Assembly (NCBI RefSeq): GCF_000719115.1
Contig: NZ_JOEA01000018.1
Location: 76,657 to 140,656 of the forward strand
Length of the DNA stretch: 64,000 nt
Direction of reading: 5' to 3'
Source of the DNA: Lentzea albidocapillata
GTDB taxonomy: Bacteria; Actinomycetota; Actinomycetes; Mycobacteriales; Pseudonocardiaceae
Shown: positions 54,795-63,615 of the stretch, piece by piece
Numbering within the stretch: the stretch's first letter is position 1
Layout of the letters: each line of letters starts with the position of its first letter
Program-made: the position numbers and the translations under genes
The notes under the pieces: generated by a model
Told to the model about the DNA's origin: nothing
Seen by the model: the letters and a program-made list of their open reading frames with translations, nothing else
Databases searched by the model: none

Positions 54795-57700
54795 ATGTTG
54801 TCATCCCTGCGCCGTTTCGGTCTGGTGGTGGCCGTGACGGCCGCCCTGGTCCCCATCACCCCGGCCGCCGCCGAACCGCTCGTGCGGACAGCGGCGAACG
54901 CGCTGGAGGTGCCGAACATCGGCGACGTCCGCGGACACCTCACCCTGCCCGCCACCGGCGCGCACGACACGACCGTCACGTGGAAGTCGTCCAACGCCAA
55001 GGTGATCACGCCGACCGGTGAGGTGAGCCGCCCTCCTGCAGGCAGCAAGCCCGCCAAGGTCGTGCTGACGGCGAAGGTGAGCCGTGGACAGCAGAGCGCC
55101 ACTCGCGCGCTCACCGCCACCGTCGCTCCGTTGCCCGTGAAGGAACCGCTGGCGGGCTACAGCTTCTTCTACTTCACCGGTGAGAGCAGCCCGATCGGCG
55201 AGCAGATCTACGCCGCCGCCAGCAACGGGAACAACCCGCTGGACTTCTCCGAGGTCAACGGCGGCCAGCCGGTGCTGAAGTCCAGCCTCGGTGAACTGGG
55301 CGTGCGCGACCCGTTCATCCTGCGCTCCCCCGAGGGTGACAAGTTCTTCCTGCTGGCCACCGACCTGAAGATCAACGGCGGGCGCGGCTGGGACGCGGCA
55401 CAGCGCAGCGGCAGCCGGTCGCTGATGGTGTGGGAGTCGACGGACCTGCGGAACTGGTCGCGCCAGCGCAGCGTCCAGGTGTCGCCGCCGACCGCGGGCA
55501 ACACCTGGGCACCGGAGGCGTTCTGGGACGCCAAGCGCGGCAGCTACGTCGTCTACTGGGCGTCGAAGCTGTACGCGGAGAACGATCCCGGCCACACGGG
55601 CGACAGCTACAACCGGATGATGTACGCGACCACGCGCGACTTCGTGACGTTCAGCCCGGCGAAGGTCTGGATCGACCCCGGTTACTCGGTCATCGACTCG
55701 ACGGTCATCGAGCACGACGGCACCTACTACCGATACACCAAGGACGAGCGGAACAACTCGTCTTCTTCTCCGTGCAGCAAGTACATCACCGCGGAGAAGT
55801 CGGCGGACCTGCTGAACCCGAAGTACGACTTCGTCGCCGAGTGCATCGGCAAGGCCACCCCGACGAGCCCCGGCCTGAGCGCCGGTGAGGGCCCGACCGG
55901 GTTCAAGTCCAACACCGAGAACAAGTGGTACCTCTTCATCGACGAGTACGGCGGCCGCGGCTACGTGCCGTTCGAGACGACCGACCTCGCCTCCGGGAAG
56001 TGGACGATGTCCACGGGCGCCCGCCTGCCCGCGTCCCCGCGCCACGGCACCGTGCTTCCGGTGACCCAGGCCGAACTGAGCAGGCTCACCGCTCCCCCGG
56101 CACCGGTGAAGGCCGACTCGAAGGGCCTCGTCGCGCACTGGCCGCTGACCGCTTCCGCGTCCGACGCCACCGGTCACGGCTACGACGGCGTCCTCGCCGG
56201 CAACGCCGCGTTCTCCGAAGATTCCCTGTCGCTGCGCGGCGGGCACGTCCAGCTGCCGAACAACATGCTGACCGGCGCCCAGGCCTCCACGATCTCCGCC
56301 GACGTGCTGGTGGATCCGGCCCAGCAGACGCCGTACTTCCTCTACGGCTTCGGCAACACCGCGCCGAACGGCACCGGCAACGGTTACCTGTTCAGCACCG
56401 GTGACACCTATCGCGGCGCGATCGCCGCCGGCAACTGGACGACCGAGCAGGGCGCGAACTCCGGCCGTGCGCTACCACGTGGCGTCTGGAAGAACGTGAC
56501 GCTGACGATCGGTGGCGGCGTGGAGGTGCTCTACCTCGACGGCGTGGAGGTGGCGCGCAACACCGGTGTCACCACCAAGCCATCCGACCTCGGCGGCGGG
56601 ATCACCGCGGCCAACTACCTGGGTCGATCGGTCTACGCCGCGGACCGGACGCTGCTCGGCAGGATGAAGGACGTCCGCCTCTACAACCGGGCGCTCTCCG
56701 GCACCGACGTGGCAGCGCTCCCGTTCAACGCGACCCTGATCCGGTCTGTCGCGCACAACTCGCTCAAGGCACCCGCCGTCATCGAACCGGGCAGCGTGAT
56801 GCTCCCCGTTCGGCCCGGCACCGACCTGCGGCGGGTCAAGCTCGACTTCGGTCTCGCACCCGGCGCGACCATCACGCCCAGCGGTCCGGTCGATCTGCGC
56901 AAGCCGCGGCAGTTCACCGTGCGGTCGGGCCGCGAGAGTCGGGTGTGGACGGTCGAGGCGCACGAGATGCGCAGCCCCGTGCTGCCTGGCCTCAACGCCG
57001 ACCCGAACATCATCGCGTTCGGCGACACCTACTACATCTACGCGACCACGGACGGCTTCGACGGCTGGAGCGGCACGAAGTTCTCCGCCTGGTCGTCGAA
57101 GAACCTGGTCGACTGGAAGGACGAGGGCGTCATCCTCGACCTCGGTCCCGGCGTGAGCTGGGCGGACCGCAACGCGTGGGCACCGGCGATCATCGAACGG
57201 GACGGGAAGTACTACTTCTACTTCTGCGCCGAGGCCAAGATCGGCGTCGCCGTGAGCGACTCCCCGACCGGCCCGTTCGTCGACTCCGGTCAGCCCCTGA
57301 TCTCGCGCAACCCCACCGGTGGGGGCCAGGCCATCGACCCCGCCGTCTTCGTCGACCGTTCCGGACAGGCGTACCTGTACTGGGGCAACGGCGAGGCCTA
57401 CGTCGTTCCGCTCAACAGTGACATGATCTCCTACGACCCGGCCAAGATCACCCGCCTCACCGGGCTGACGGACTTCCGGGAGGGCCTGTTCATGGTGGAG
57501 CGCAAGGGCACGTACTACCTGAGCTGGTCGATCGACGACACCCGTAGCGAGGACTACCGCGTCGCCTACGCGACCGCGGCCAGCCCCACCGGCCCGTTCA
57601 CGAACCGAGGCCTGATCCTGAGCAAGGACCTGAAGCTCGGCATCAAGGGCACCGGCCACAGCTCGATGCTGCGGGTGCCGGGAACCGACGACTGGTACCT

Positions 57701-57869
57701 CGTCTACCACCGCTTCGCCATCCCGGGCGGGGACGGCACGCACCGCGAGACCACGATCGACAGGATGAGGTTCGGCCGCGACGGCTCCATCGTCCCGGTC
57801 GCGCCGACCCTGGAGAGCGTCGCACCACAACGGATCCGGCCGCAGCACTGCCGGGCCCTGATCAACTGA
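54795..57869 (+). CDS. Secreted protein with two GH43 domains and a LamG module
   Basis: A 1024-residue protein. A signal peptide (1-26) precedes a bacterial Ig-like segment (about 35-110), a first GH43 five-bladed propeller (about 115-435; GVRDPFILRSPEG, TWAPEAFWD), a LamG-like domain (about 450-640), a linker, and a second GH43 domain (about 725-1010; GLNADPNIIAFGDTYYIYAT, NAWAPAIIERDGKYYFYF, EGLFMVERKG). GH43 members act on arabinan, arabinoxylan or xylo-oligosaccharides. The catalytic Asp in GLNADPN and Glu in REGLFM are visible in the C-terminal domain; the N-terminal domain uses RDPF. It sits between a pentose importer and galM. Confidence 0.92.
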   Translation: MLSSLRRFGLVVAVTAALVPITPAAAEPLVRTAANALEVPNIGDVRGHLTLPATGAHDTTVTWKSSNAKVITPTGEVSRPPAGSKPAKVVLTAKVSRGQQSATRALTATVAPLPVKEPLAGYSFFYFTGESSPIGEQIYAAASNGNNPLDFSEVNGGQPVLKSSLGELGVRDPFILRSPEGDKFFLLATDLKINGGRGWDAAQRSGSRSLMVWESTDLRNWSRQRSVQVSPPTAGNTWAPEAFWDAKRGSYVVYWASKLYAENDPGHTGDSYNRMMYATTRDFVTFSPAKVWIDPGYSVIDSTVIEHDGTYYRYTKDERNNSSSSPCSKYITAEKSADLLNPKYDFVAECIGKATPTSPGLSAGEGPTGFKSNTENKWYLFIDEYGGRGYVPFETTDLASGKWTMSTGARLPASPRHGTVLPVTQAELSRLTAPPAPVKADSKGLVAHWPLTASASDATGHGYDGVLAGNAAFSEDSLSLRGGHVQLPNNMLTGAQASTISADVLVDPAQQTPYFLYGFGNTAPNGTGNGYLFSTGDTYRGAIAAGNWTTEQGANSGRALPRGVWKNVTLTIGGGVEVLYLDGVEVARNTGVTTKPSDLGGGITAANYLGRSVYAADRTLLGRMKDVRLYNRALSGTDVAALPFNATLIRSVAHNSLKAPAVIEPGSVMLPVRPGTDLRRVKLDFGLAPGATITPSGPVDLRKPRQFTVRSGRESRVWTVEAHEMRSPVLPGLNADPNIIAFGDTYYIYATTDGFDGWSGTKFSAWSSKNLVDWKDEGVILDLGPGVSWADRNAWAPAIIERDGKYYFYFCAEAKIGVAVSDSPTGPFVDSGQPLISRNPTGGGQAIDPAVFVDRSGQAYLYWGNGEAYVVPLNSDMISYDPAKITRLTGLTDFREGLFMVERKGTYYLSWSIDDTRSEDYRVAYATAASPTGPFTNRGLILSKDLKLGIKGTGHSSMLRVPGTDDWYLVYHRFAIPGGDGTHRETTIDRMRFGRDGSIVPVAPTLESVAPQRIRPQHCRALIN

Positions 57870-57882
57870 TACGAGGAGTTCG

Positions 57883-58968
57883 ATGTCGCAGCGGGAACCC
57901 GAGCTACGCCGGGAACTGTTCGGACGGGCCGGTGACACCGACGTCCACCGGTACGTCCTGGCGTGGCCGGGCGGGCTCACCGTGCGGGTGCTGGACTACG
58001 GCGGCGTGATCCAGTCGCTGGAGGTACCGGACCGCCACGGTGTTCCCGCCAACGTGGTGCTCGGGTTCCCCGCGCTCGACGACTACGTCGCGAACAACCG
58101 GCCCGGCGCGGCCAGGGTGTTCTTCGGCGCCGTGATCGGCCGGTACGCCAACCGGATCGCCCGCGGCGCCTTCACCCTCGACGACGTCCAGCACCAGCTC
58201 CCGCTCAACAACGGCCCGAACAGCCTGCACGGCGGACCGGCCGGCTTCGACACGAGAGTGTGGTCCGCGACCGAACTGCACGAGACGGACAGCGTGGGCG
58301 TGCGGCTCGAACTGGTGAGCCCGCACGGGGACGGTGGCTTCCCCGGAACCGTGGACGCGCAGGTGACGTACCGGCTCGACCGGCACAACCGCCTGAGCAT
58401 CACCTACCGCGCGACGGCGGACGCCCCGACCGTCCTCAACATGACCAACCACACCTACTGGAACCTGGCCGGGGAAGGCAGCGGCGACGTGCACCACCAG
58501 TCGTTGATGCTCAACGCGAGCCGGTTCTGTGCCGTCGACGAGAACCTGATCCCGGTGGGGGCGCCCGTGCCGGTCGAGGCGAGCCCGTTCGACTTCCGGC
58601 TGCCGACCGCGATCGGCTCCCGCATCCGCGCAGCCCACCCCCAGCTGCGCATCGCGGGAGGCTACGACCACAACTGGGTGCTCGACTCCTCCGGCGCCTC
58701 CTTCGCCGCGCAGGCCTGCGACCCGGTCTCCGGGCGCCTGCTGACCATGTGGACCAGCGAACCCGGCCTGCAGTTCTACTCAGGCAACTTCCTGACCGAG
58801 GAACTGATCGGCACCAGCGGCCGCCCGTACGGCCGCGGCGCCGGCTTCGCCCTGGAGGCGCAGCACTTCCCGGACTCGCCGAACCGCCAGGACTTCCCCA
58901 GCACGGTGCTGCGGCCCGGCGACGTCTACCACCAGGAGACGGTCTTCCAACTGTCCACTGCGGACTGA
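57883..58968 (+). CDS. galM: Aldose 1-epimerase (mutarotase)
   Basis: A 361-residue galactose mutarotase-like enzyme interconverting alpha and beta anomers of aldoses. Seen are GRYANRIARG, the His region NMTNHTYWNL, GYDHNWVL with an active-site Asp, and the catalytic Glu in GFALEAQHFPDSPN. It has a GAGGAG box and starts 13 bases after the GH43 gene, so it probably prepares released arabinose or galactose for metabolism. No signal peptide, so it acts in the cytoplasm. Confidence 0.95.
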   Translation: MSQREPELRRELFGRAGDTDVHRYVLAWPGGLTVRVLDYGGVIQSLEVPDRHGVPANVVLGFPALDDYVANNRPGAARVFFGAVIGRYANRIARGAFTLDDVQHQLPLNNGPNSLHGGPAGFDTRVWSATELHETDSVGVRLELVSPHGDGGFPGTVDAQVTYRLDRHNRLSITYRATADAPTVLNMTNHTYWNLAGEGSGDVHHQSLMLNASRFCAVDENLIPVGAPVPVEASPFDFRLPTAIGSRIRAAHPQLRIAGGYDHNWVLDSSGASFAAQACDPVSGRLLTMWTSEPGLQFYSGNFLTEELIGTSGRPYGRGAGFALEAQHFPDSPNRQDFPSTVLRPGDVYHQETVFQLSTAD

Positions 58969-58969
58969 A

Positions 58970-59302
58970 TCACGCCGCGTGACTGCACGTGGGGCAGCTG
59001 CATTCGGCACACGTGCAGTTCGCGCACGAGTCCGCGCACCCGTCACACGCACACTGGGCGTGGTTGCAGGTCGGGCAGTCGCATTCCGAGCAGTCGCACT
59101 GCGCGCACGAGTCCGTGCAGTGGGCGCACTTGCACTTGTCGCACTCGTCGTAATGCACGCCGCGATCCGTCACGTGTTCGCGGTGCAGGTGCCCGTCGTG
59201 CAGGTAGTCGACGTGGTCCCGGTGCACGAGGGCGTCGTGGCCGCAACCGGGACCGTGGGTGTGGCGGTGCAGTTCCGCGGGAGCGTGCTCGACAGTCGTC
59301 AT
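58970..59302 (-). CDS. Cys/His-rich metallothionein-like protein
   Basis: A 110-residue metal-binding protein in two parts. The N-terminal half is His-rich (HRHTHGPGCGHDALVHRDHV, then DYLHDGHLH), a pattern I associate with small actinomycete zinc-related proteins. The C-terminal 55 residues contain 19 Cys in CxC and CxxC spacing, and two tandem 21-residue repeats each with the frame C-x3-C-x2-C-x-C-x2-C-x-C-x2-C, followed by SHA or NHA. This would bind several soft-metal ions. The ATG at 59302 is chosen; 59317 is an in-frame alternative. No ribosome-binding site is visible. Confidence 0.7.
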   Translation of the reverse strand: MTTVEHAPAELHRHTHGPGCGHDALVHRDHVDYLHDGHLHREHVTDRGVHYDECDKCKCAHCTDSCAQCDCSECDCPTCNHAQCACDGCADSCANCTCAECSCPTCSHAA

Positions 59303-59515
59303 AGGACAGATGCTCATATGCGCAGACGGCTATGACAAACGCAGGAGCACAGGATCAGCCGTCCGGGTGACGGGCCCCAGGGCTTCTGTAGCGTCAAAAG
59401 CTTTACACCACAAGCATTTTTCGATTCGACGGGCGATTCGACACGACGTGAACTTCCCGGCGGGCTGTCTCGTTCAAGCGGTTGCCCACGCACCGCTCAC
59501 GAAAGGGCACCTGTC

Positions 59516-61054
59516 GTGACAGCCGTGTTCCAGGAATCCGCCCTGTTCGACCTGTCCCCCGCCGACCGCGAACTGTTCCAGTTGTTCGGCGCCGGTCCCG
59601 TCCGGACCCCTCCGTCCGACCACGTCCACCACGCCTTCGAAACGCACGCGGCGCGGCGCCCGCACCTGACAGCCGTGGAACACCTCGGTGAATCCCTGAC
59701 CTACGGGGAGCTCGACGCCAGAGCCACGCTGCTGGCCGAGCTGCTGGTCCGGCGCGGCGTGCGCCCCGGCGACCACGTGGGACTGTTCCTGACGCGGTCG
59801 ATCTCCATGGTGGTGGGCATCCTGGCGGTGCTCAAGGCGGGCGCGGCCTACGTGCCGCAGGACGTGCGCATCACACCGGAGGCCCACCTGCGGCACATCG
59901 TCCGGACCGCGCACGTCGATGTGGTGCTCACGACGACAGCGGACGCGACCTCGCTGCCCCCTCACCTGGCCACGATCATCACGATCGACACCCTGCCCGA
60001 CGTCAGCGCGTTCTGCCGCACCATCACGGCGGAGTCGGACATCGCCGCCGTCATCTTCACCTCCGGCACCACCGGGCGTCCCAACGGGGTGCGGGTCTCC
60101 CACGCCAACCTGTGCAACGTCCTGCTCACCGCGCCCGGCTCCCTGGGCGTCGCACCGGGGGTCAGGGTGTCCCAGCTGCTCAACATCGCCTTCGACATGG
60201 CGATGTGGGAGATCCTCGGCACGCTCGCGAACGGCGGCACGCTCGTGATCCGCGGCGACGACCTCGCGCGGACGGCGAGCACGGTCGAGGTCGTGATCGC
60301 CACGCCCAGCGTGCTGGCGACGCTGGATCCCGCCGCGTGTCAACGGGTCCGCACGGTCGCGGTCGCCGGTGAGCGCTGCCCGCAGGCCCTCGCGGACGTG
60401 TGGGCCCGCCGCGTGGCCTTCCACAACGCCTGCGGTCCTACCGAGGTCACCATCGTCAACACGGTGCACCGCTACGAACCGGGCACCGGTCAGCTCACCA
60501 TCGGCAGGCCTGTGCCGAACACGACCGTCTACGTGCTCGACGACGACCTGCTGCCGTGCCCCATCGGCGCGGTCGGGGAGATGTGGGCCGGCGGGGCGTG
60601 CGTGACGGCGGGTTACCTGGGCGACCTCGACCTCACGGCGGAGCGGTACCGCCCCGATCCGTTCCTCGGCGGCGATCACCTGATGTTCCGGACCCGCGAC
60701 CTCGCGAGGTGGACGCGCGAGGGTCGGCTGGAACATCGCGGCCGCACCGATGACCAGGTCAAGGTGCGCGGGTTCCGCGTCGAACTGGACGCGGTCACCG
60801 CGGCGCTGGAGCGCGCCGAGGACTGCGACCGCGCCACGACCGTGGTGCACGACGGGAAGCTCGTCGGGTTCATCAGCCCCGGCACCGCGACGCCGGAGCA
60901 GGCGCGGCGGGCGGTCTCGCAACGGCTGCCGTACTACTGCGTGCCGACGTTGATCGTCCCGGTCGACACGCTGCCGACGACCGACCGAGGCAAGGTCGAC
61001 CGGCGCGCACTGCTGTCGCATGTGGACGGACTGCGGCGGGAGCCCGTGGCATGA
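59516..61054 (+). CDS. Stand-alone NRPS-type adenylation enzyme
   Basis: A 512-residue ANL-superfamily protein with all NRPS A-domain core motifs: A3 FTSGTTGRPNGVRVSH (181-196), A4 FDMAMWE (226-232), A5 NACGPTE (304-310), A7 RTRDLARW, A8 RGRTDDQVKVRGFRVE and A10 with the catalytic Lys in TDRGKVDRRAL (489-499). The A4 Asp suggests an alpha-amino acid substrate. There is no fused carrier or condensation domain. The GTG at 59516 follows AAAGGG. Its stop overlaps the membrane flavoprotein gene by four bases, so the two act together. Product and carrier are unknown. Confidence 0.92.
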   Translation: MTAVFQESALFDLSPADRELFQLFGAGPVRTPPSDHVHHAFETHAARRPHLTAVEHLGESLTYGELDARATLLAELLVRRGVRPGDHVGLFLTRSISMVVGILAVLKAGAAYVPQDVRITPEAHLRHIVRTAHVDVVLTTTADATSLPPHLATIITIDTLPDVSAFCRTITAESDIAAVIFTSGTTGRPNGVRVSHANLCNVLLTAPGSLGVAPGVRVSQLLNIAFDMAMWEILGTLANGGTLVIRGDDLARTASTVEVVIATPSVLATLDPAACQRVRTVAVAGERCPQALADVWARRVAFHNACGPTEVTIVNTVHRYEPGTGQLTIGRPVPNTTVYVLDDDLLPCPIGAVGEMWAGGACVTAGYLGDLDLTAERYRPDPFLGGDHLMFRTRDLARWTREGRLEHRGRTDDQVKVRGFRVELDAVTAALERAEDCDRATTVVHDGKLVGFISPGTATPEQARRAVSQRLPYYCVPTLIVPVDTLPTTDRGKVDRRALLSHVDGLRREPVA

Positions 61055-62283
61055 CGCTGCACGAGGTCGTCCTGCCACCGGCCGATCGTTCCCTCCGCGC
61101 GGCCCTGCGCCGGCGCCCTTTCACCCACCACAACCGGCTCGCCGCGGCCGTCGTGCTCGCGAACCTGGTCTTCGCCGTGATCGGCGACTGGCGGGGCGAC
61201 CAGGACGTGCTGACCACGCTCGTGGTCGTCAACGTGGCCCTCGCCGCGCTGGTCCGCCAGCAGCTGGTGATCAACCTGCTGTTCCGGCTGGCCACCAGCG
61301 CGCCGAAGCACTGGCCGTTGCGGGTGCGGTGGACGCTGGGCAAGGTCTACCACTTCGGTGGCCTGCACGTCGGAGCCGCCGTCTGCGCCGTGGTCTGGTT
61401 CCTCCCGCTCGCCACCACCGCGCACGGCGCGCTGCCGATCACGCTGAGCTGGACGATCTTCGCTCTTCTCGTCGTGATGACGGTGCTCGCGCTTCCCCGG
61501 CTCCGCGCCCGCCACCACGACCTCTTCGAGCGGTCGCACCGGTTCGGCGGCTGGGCGGTGCTCGTGCTGTTCGCGGCGCTGGCCGCGGTCTCGAACCCGG
61601 TGTTCCTCTGGCCGCTCGCCCTCGTGGTGGTCAGTGTGGCGCTGCCGTGGCTTCGGCTGCGGCGCGTGCCGGTGCGGATCGTCAGCCCGTCTCCGCACGT
61701 CGCTCTGGTGTCGTTCGACCACGGTGTCACGCCGTTCGCGGGCTCCTCGACGGCGGTGAGCCGCCACCCGTTGCTCGAATGGCACTCGTTCGCGAACGTG
61801 CCCGCTCCGGGACGCCCGGGCTTCCGGCTCACCATCTCCCGCGCCGGTGACTGGACGGCGAAGCTCATCGCCGACCAGCCGAGCCACCTGTGGGTGAAGG
61901 GGATCCCGACCGCGGGAGTCGGCAACATCGACAAGCTGTTCCACCGCGTGGTGTGGGTGGCCACCGGCAGCGGCATCGGTCCCTGCCTGCCCCACCTGCT
62001 CGCCCGCACCGCTCCGGCGACGCTGGTGTGGTCGACCCGCGACCCGCGCCGCACCTACGGGGACGCGCTGGTCGACGAGATCCTCGACGCGCAGCCCGAC
62101 GCCGTCGTCTGGGACACCGCCGGCCAGGGCAAGCCGGACCTCGTCGCGCTCGCGCACGACGCCTGCCGGCGCTTCGGCGCGGAGGCAGTCATCTGCATCT
62201 CGAACAAACAGACCACCTGGCACGTCGTCGAAGAGCTGGAGGCCAGGGGAATCCCCGCCTACGGCGCGATCTGGGACTCGTGA
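61051..62283 (+). CDS. Six-helix membrane flavoprotein with ferredoxin-reductase-like domain (TmpA-like)
   Basis: A 410-residue membrane protein. Six helices lie at about 30-46, 52-78, 101-122, 130-149, 165-180 and 184-200. Two His-aromatic-GG motifs, YHFGGLH (100-106) and SHRFGGW (162-168), sit at membrane edges and could bind heme. The C-terminal 200 residues resemble a ferredoxin-NADP reductase fold, with the nicotinamide loop ATGSGIGPCLPH (305-316). The closest pattern I know is fungal TmpA-type transmembrane flavoproteins, which in fungi can be fused to adenylating domains. Here the adenylation gene overlaps it. A redox role in processing the adenylated substrate is inference. Confidence 0.75.
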   Translation: MTLHEVVLPPADRSLRAALRRRPFTHHNRLAAAVVLANLVFAVIGDWRGDQDVLTTLVVVNVALAALVRQQLVINLLFRLATSAPKHWPLRVRWTLGKVYHFGGLHVGAAVCAVVWFLPLATTAHGALPITLSWTIFALLVVMTVLALPRLRARHHDLFERSHRFGGWAVLVLFAALAAVSNPVFLWPLALVVVSVALPWLRLRRVPVRIVSPSPHVALVSFDHGVTPFAGSSTAVSRHPLLEWHSFANVPAPGRPGFRLTISRAGDWTAKLIADQPSHLWVKGIPTAGVGNIDKLFHRVVWVATGSGIGPCLPHLLARTAPATLVWSTRDPRRTYGDALVDEILDAQPDAVVWDTAGQGKPDLVALAHDACRRFGAEAVICISNKQTTWHVVEELEARGIPAYGAIWDS

Positions 62284-62293
62284 GGAGACCACT

Positions 62294-63067
62294 GTGGACT
62301 ATCGGAACCTCGTGCTCGACGAGCAGGGCGGCGTGCTGACGGTGACCGTGAACCGGCCGCACGCCCGCAACGCATTGTCCCAGCGGACCCTCACCGAGCT
62401 GCGCCACCTCCTGTCGACCCTCTCCGGTCCGCGTGCGGTCCTGCTCACGGGCTCCGAGGGACCGGCGTTCATCGCCGGCGCCGACATCCGTGAGATGGCG
62501 GCCATGAACGGCGAGGAGGGCGAGGCGTTCGGCGCTCTGGGCCAGGAGGTGACCTGCCTGCTGGAGCGGCTCCCCGTCCCCGTGGTGGCCTGCGTCGACG
62601 GCTACGCGCTCGGCGGCGGCTGCGAGATGGCGCTGGCGTGCGACTTCGTCTACGCCACCCGCAAGGCCGTGTTCGGGCAGCCGGAGGTGCTCCTCGGGCT
62701 GATCCCCGGTTTCGGGGGCTGCGTCAGGTTGTTCCGGCGGGTGGGTGTGGCGCGGGCTCGCGAGATGATCTACTCCGGCCGGCGGGTGGACGCGGCGGAG
62801 GCGCACCGCACCGGGCTGGTGAACCAGGTCTTCGACACCCGCGAGGAGATGTTCGCCGCCGCACGCCTGGTGCTCGCCGACATCGCCGCCAACTCGCCCG
62901 CCGCCGTCGCCGCGTGCAAGTCGGTGATCAACGCCGCGGACGGCATGCCCGTCGGCCTGGGACTGCACGTCGAGCTCGAGGCGTTCCGGCACGCCTTCAC
63001 CACCGACGACATGCGTGAGGGCACAGCGGCGTTCCTCGGCAAGCGCTCCCCGGTGTTCCGCACCTAG
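62294..63067 (+). CDS. Enoyl-CoA hydratase/isomerase (crotonase) family protein
   Basis: A 257-residue crotonase-fold enzyme. The N-terminal VTVNRPHARNALSQ, the oxyanion segment FIAGADIREMAAMNG and the GYALGGGCEMALACDF motif are present. The second catalytic region reads QPEVLLGLIPGFGGC, with the Glu of enoyl-CoA hydratases in place (PEV) and GFGG as usual. It acts on an acyl thioester. The GTG at 62294 lies ten bases after the membrane flavoprotein stop, so it belongs to the same unit. Confidence 0.9.
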   Translation: MDYRNLVLDEQGGVLTVTVNRPHARNALSQRTLTELRHLLSTLSGPRAVLLTGSEGPAFIAGADIREMAAMNGEEGEAFGALGQEVTCLLERLPVPVVACVDGYALGGGCEMALACDFVYATRKAVFGQPEVLLGLIPGFGGCVRLFRRVGVARAREMIYSGRRVDAAEAHRTGLVNQVFDTREEMFAAARLVLADIAANSPAAVAACKSVINAADGMPVGLGLHVELEAFRHAFTTDDMREGTAAFLGKRSPVFRT

Positions 63068-63079
63068 GCGGAGTGCGTC

Positions 63080-63592
63080 ATGAAAGACGACCACATCGCC
63101 CTGTTGCGCGCGCTGCACGACGGCCACGCCGCCGCCCTGTGGCGCTACGCCCTGCGGCTGACCGGAGACCAGCAACTCGCCGAGGACATCGTCCAGGAGG
63201 CACTGCTGCGCGCCTGGCGGCATCCCGAAGTCCTGGAACAGGGTTCGTCGGCGTCCAAGGCGTGGCTCTACGCCGTGGCGCGCAACTACGCCATCGACGA
63301 GCGGCGCAGCGCCCGTGCCCGGTGGGAGGTCGACTCGGAGAGCCTGCCCGAGCGTTCGCGGGCCGACCACACCGACTCCACGCTCGACGCCTGGCTCGTC
63401 GCCGACGCGCTGTCCACGCTCAAACCGGAGCACCGGCTGGTGATCGTGCGGGCCTACTACCGCGGCGAGTCCATCGCGGAGCTCGCCGACGCGCTGGAGG
63501 TACCGCAGGGCACGGTGAAGTCGCGGCTGCACTACGGCCTGCGGGCGCTGAGGCTTGCCCTGCAGGAGAACGGGGTCACGGGGCGGTCATGA
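63080..63592 (+). CDS. ECF-family RNA polymerase sigma factor
   Basis: A 170-residue sigma factor. Region 2 contains LRLTGDQQLAEDIVQEALLR and WLYAVARNYAIDERRS; region 4 contains AYYRGESIAELADALEVPQG, then TVKSRLHYGLRALR. It resembles ECF groups that are translationally coupled to an anti-sigma factor through an ATGA overlap. Such an ATG occurs at 63589, but the sequence beyond is insertion-element DNA instead of an anti-sigma gene. It lies 12 bases after the crotonase and probably controls this cluster. Confidence 0.9.
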   Translation: MKDDHIALLRALHDGHAAALWRYALRLTGDQQLAEDIVQEALLRAWRHPEVLEQGSSASKAWLYAVARNYAIDERRSARARWEVDSESLPERSRADHTDSTLDAWLVADALSTLKPEHRLVIVRAYYRGESIAELADALEVPQGTVKSRLHYGLRALRLALQENGVTGRS

Positions 63593-63615
63593 ACTCGTCC
63601 CTGAAGGAACGAGTT
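63592..63615. repeat. Right-end hairpin of IS200/IS605-type element
   Basis: AACTCGT (63592-63598) pairs with ACGAGTT (63609-63615), with inner CC/GG pairs and a TGAA loop. Such imperfect palindromes mark IS200/IS605 ends next to tnpB and usually cap the guide RNA. It begins at the last base of the sigma stop codon. Confidence 0.5.

Noticed and set aside
59474..61078. A 534-codon open frame antisense to the adenylation gene, and similar long antisense frames at 54801-56246, 60934-62292 and 62189-63532
   Set aside because: High-GC codon bias keeps opposite frames open. Their translations are Arg/Ala/Gly-rich low-complexity text with no motifs, while the opposite strand encodes clear enzymes.
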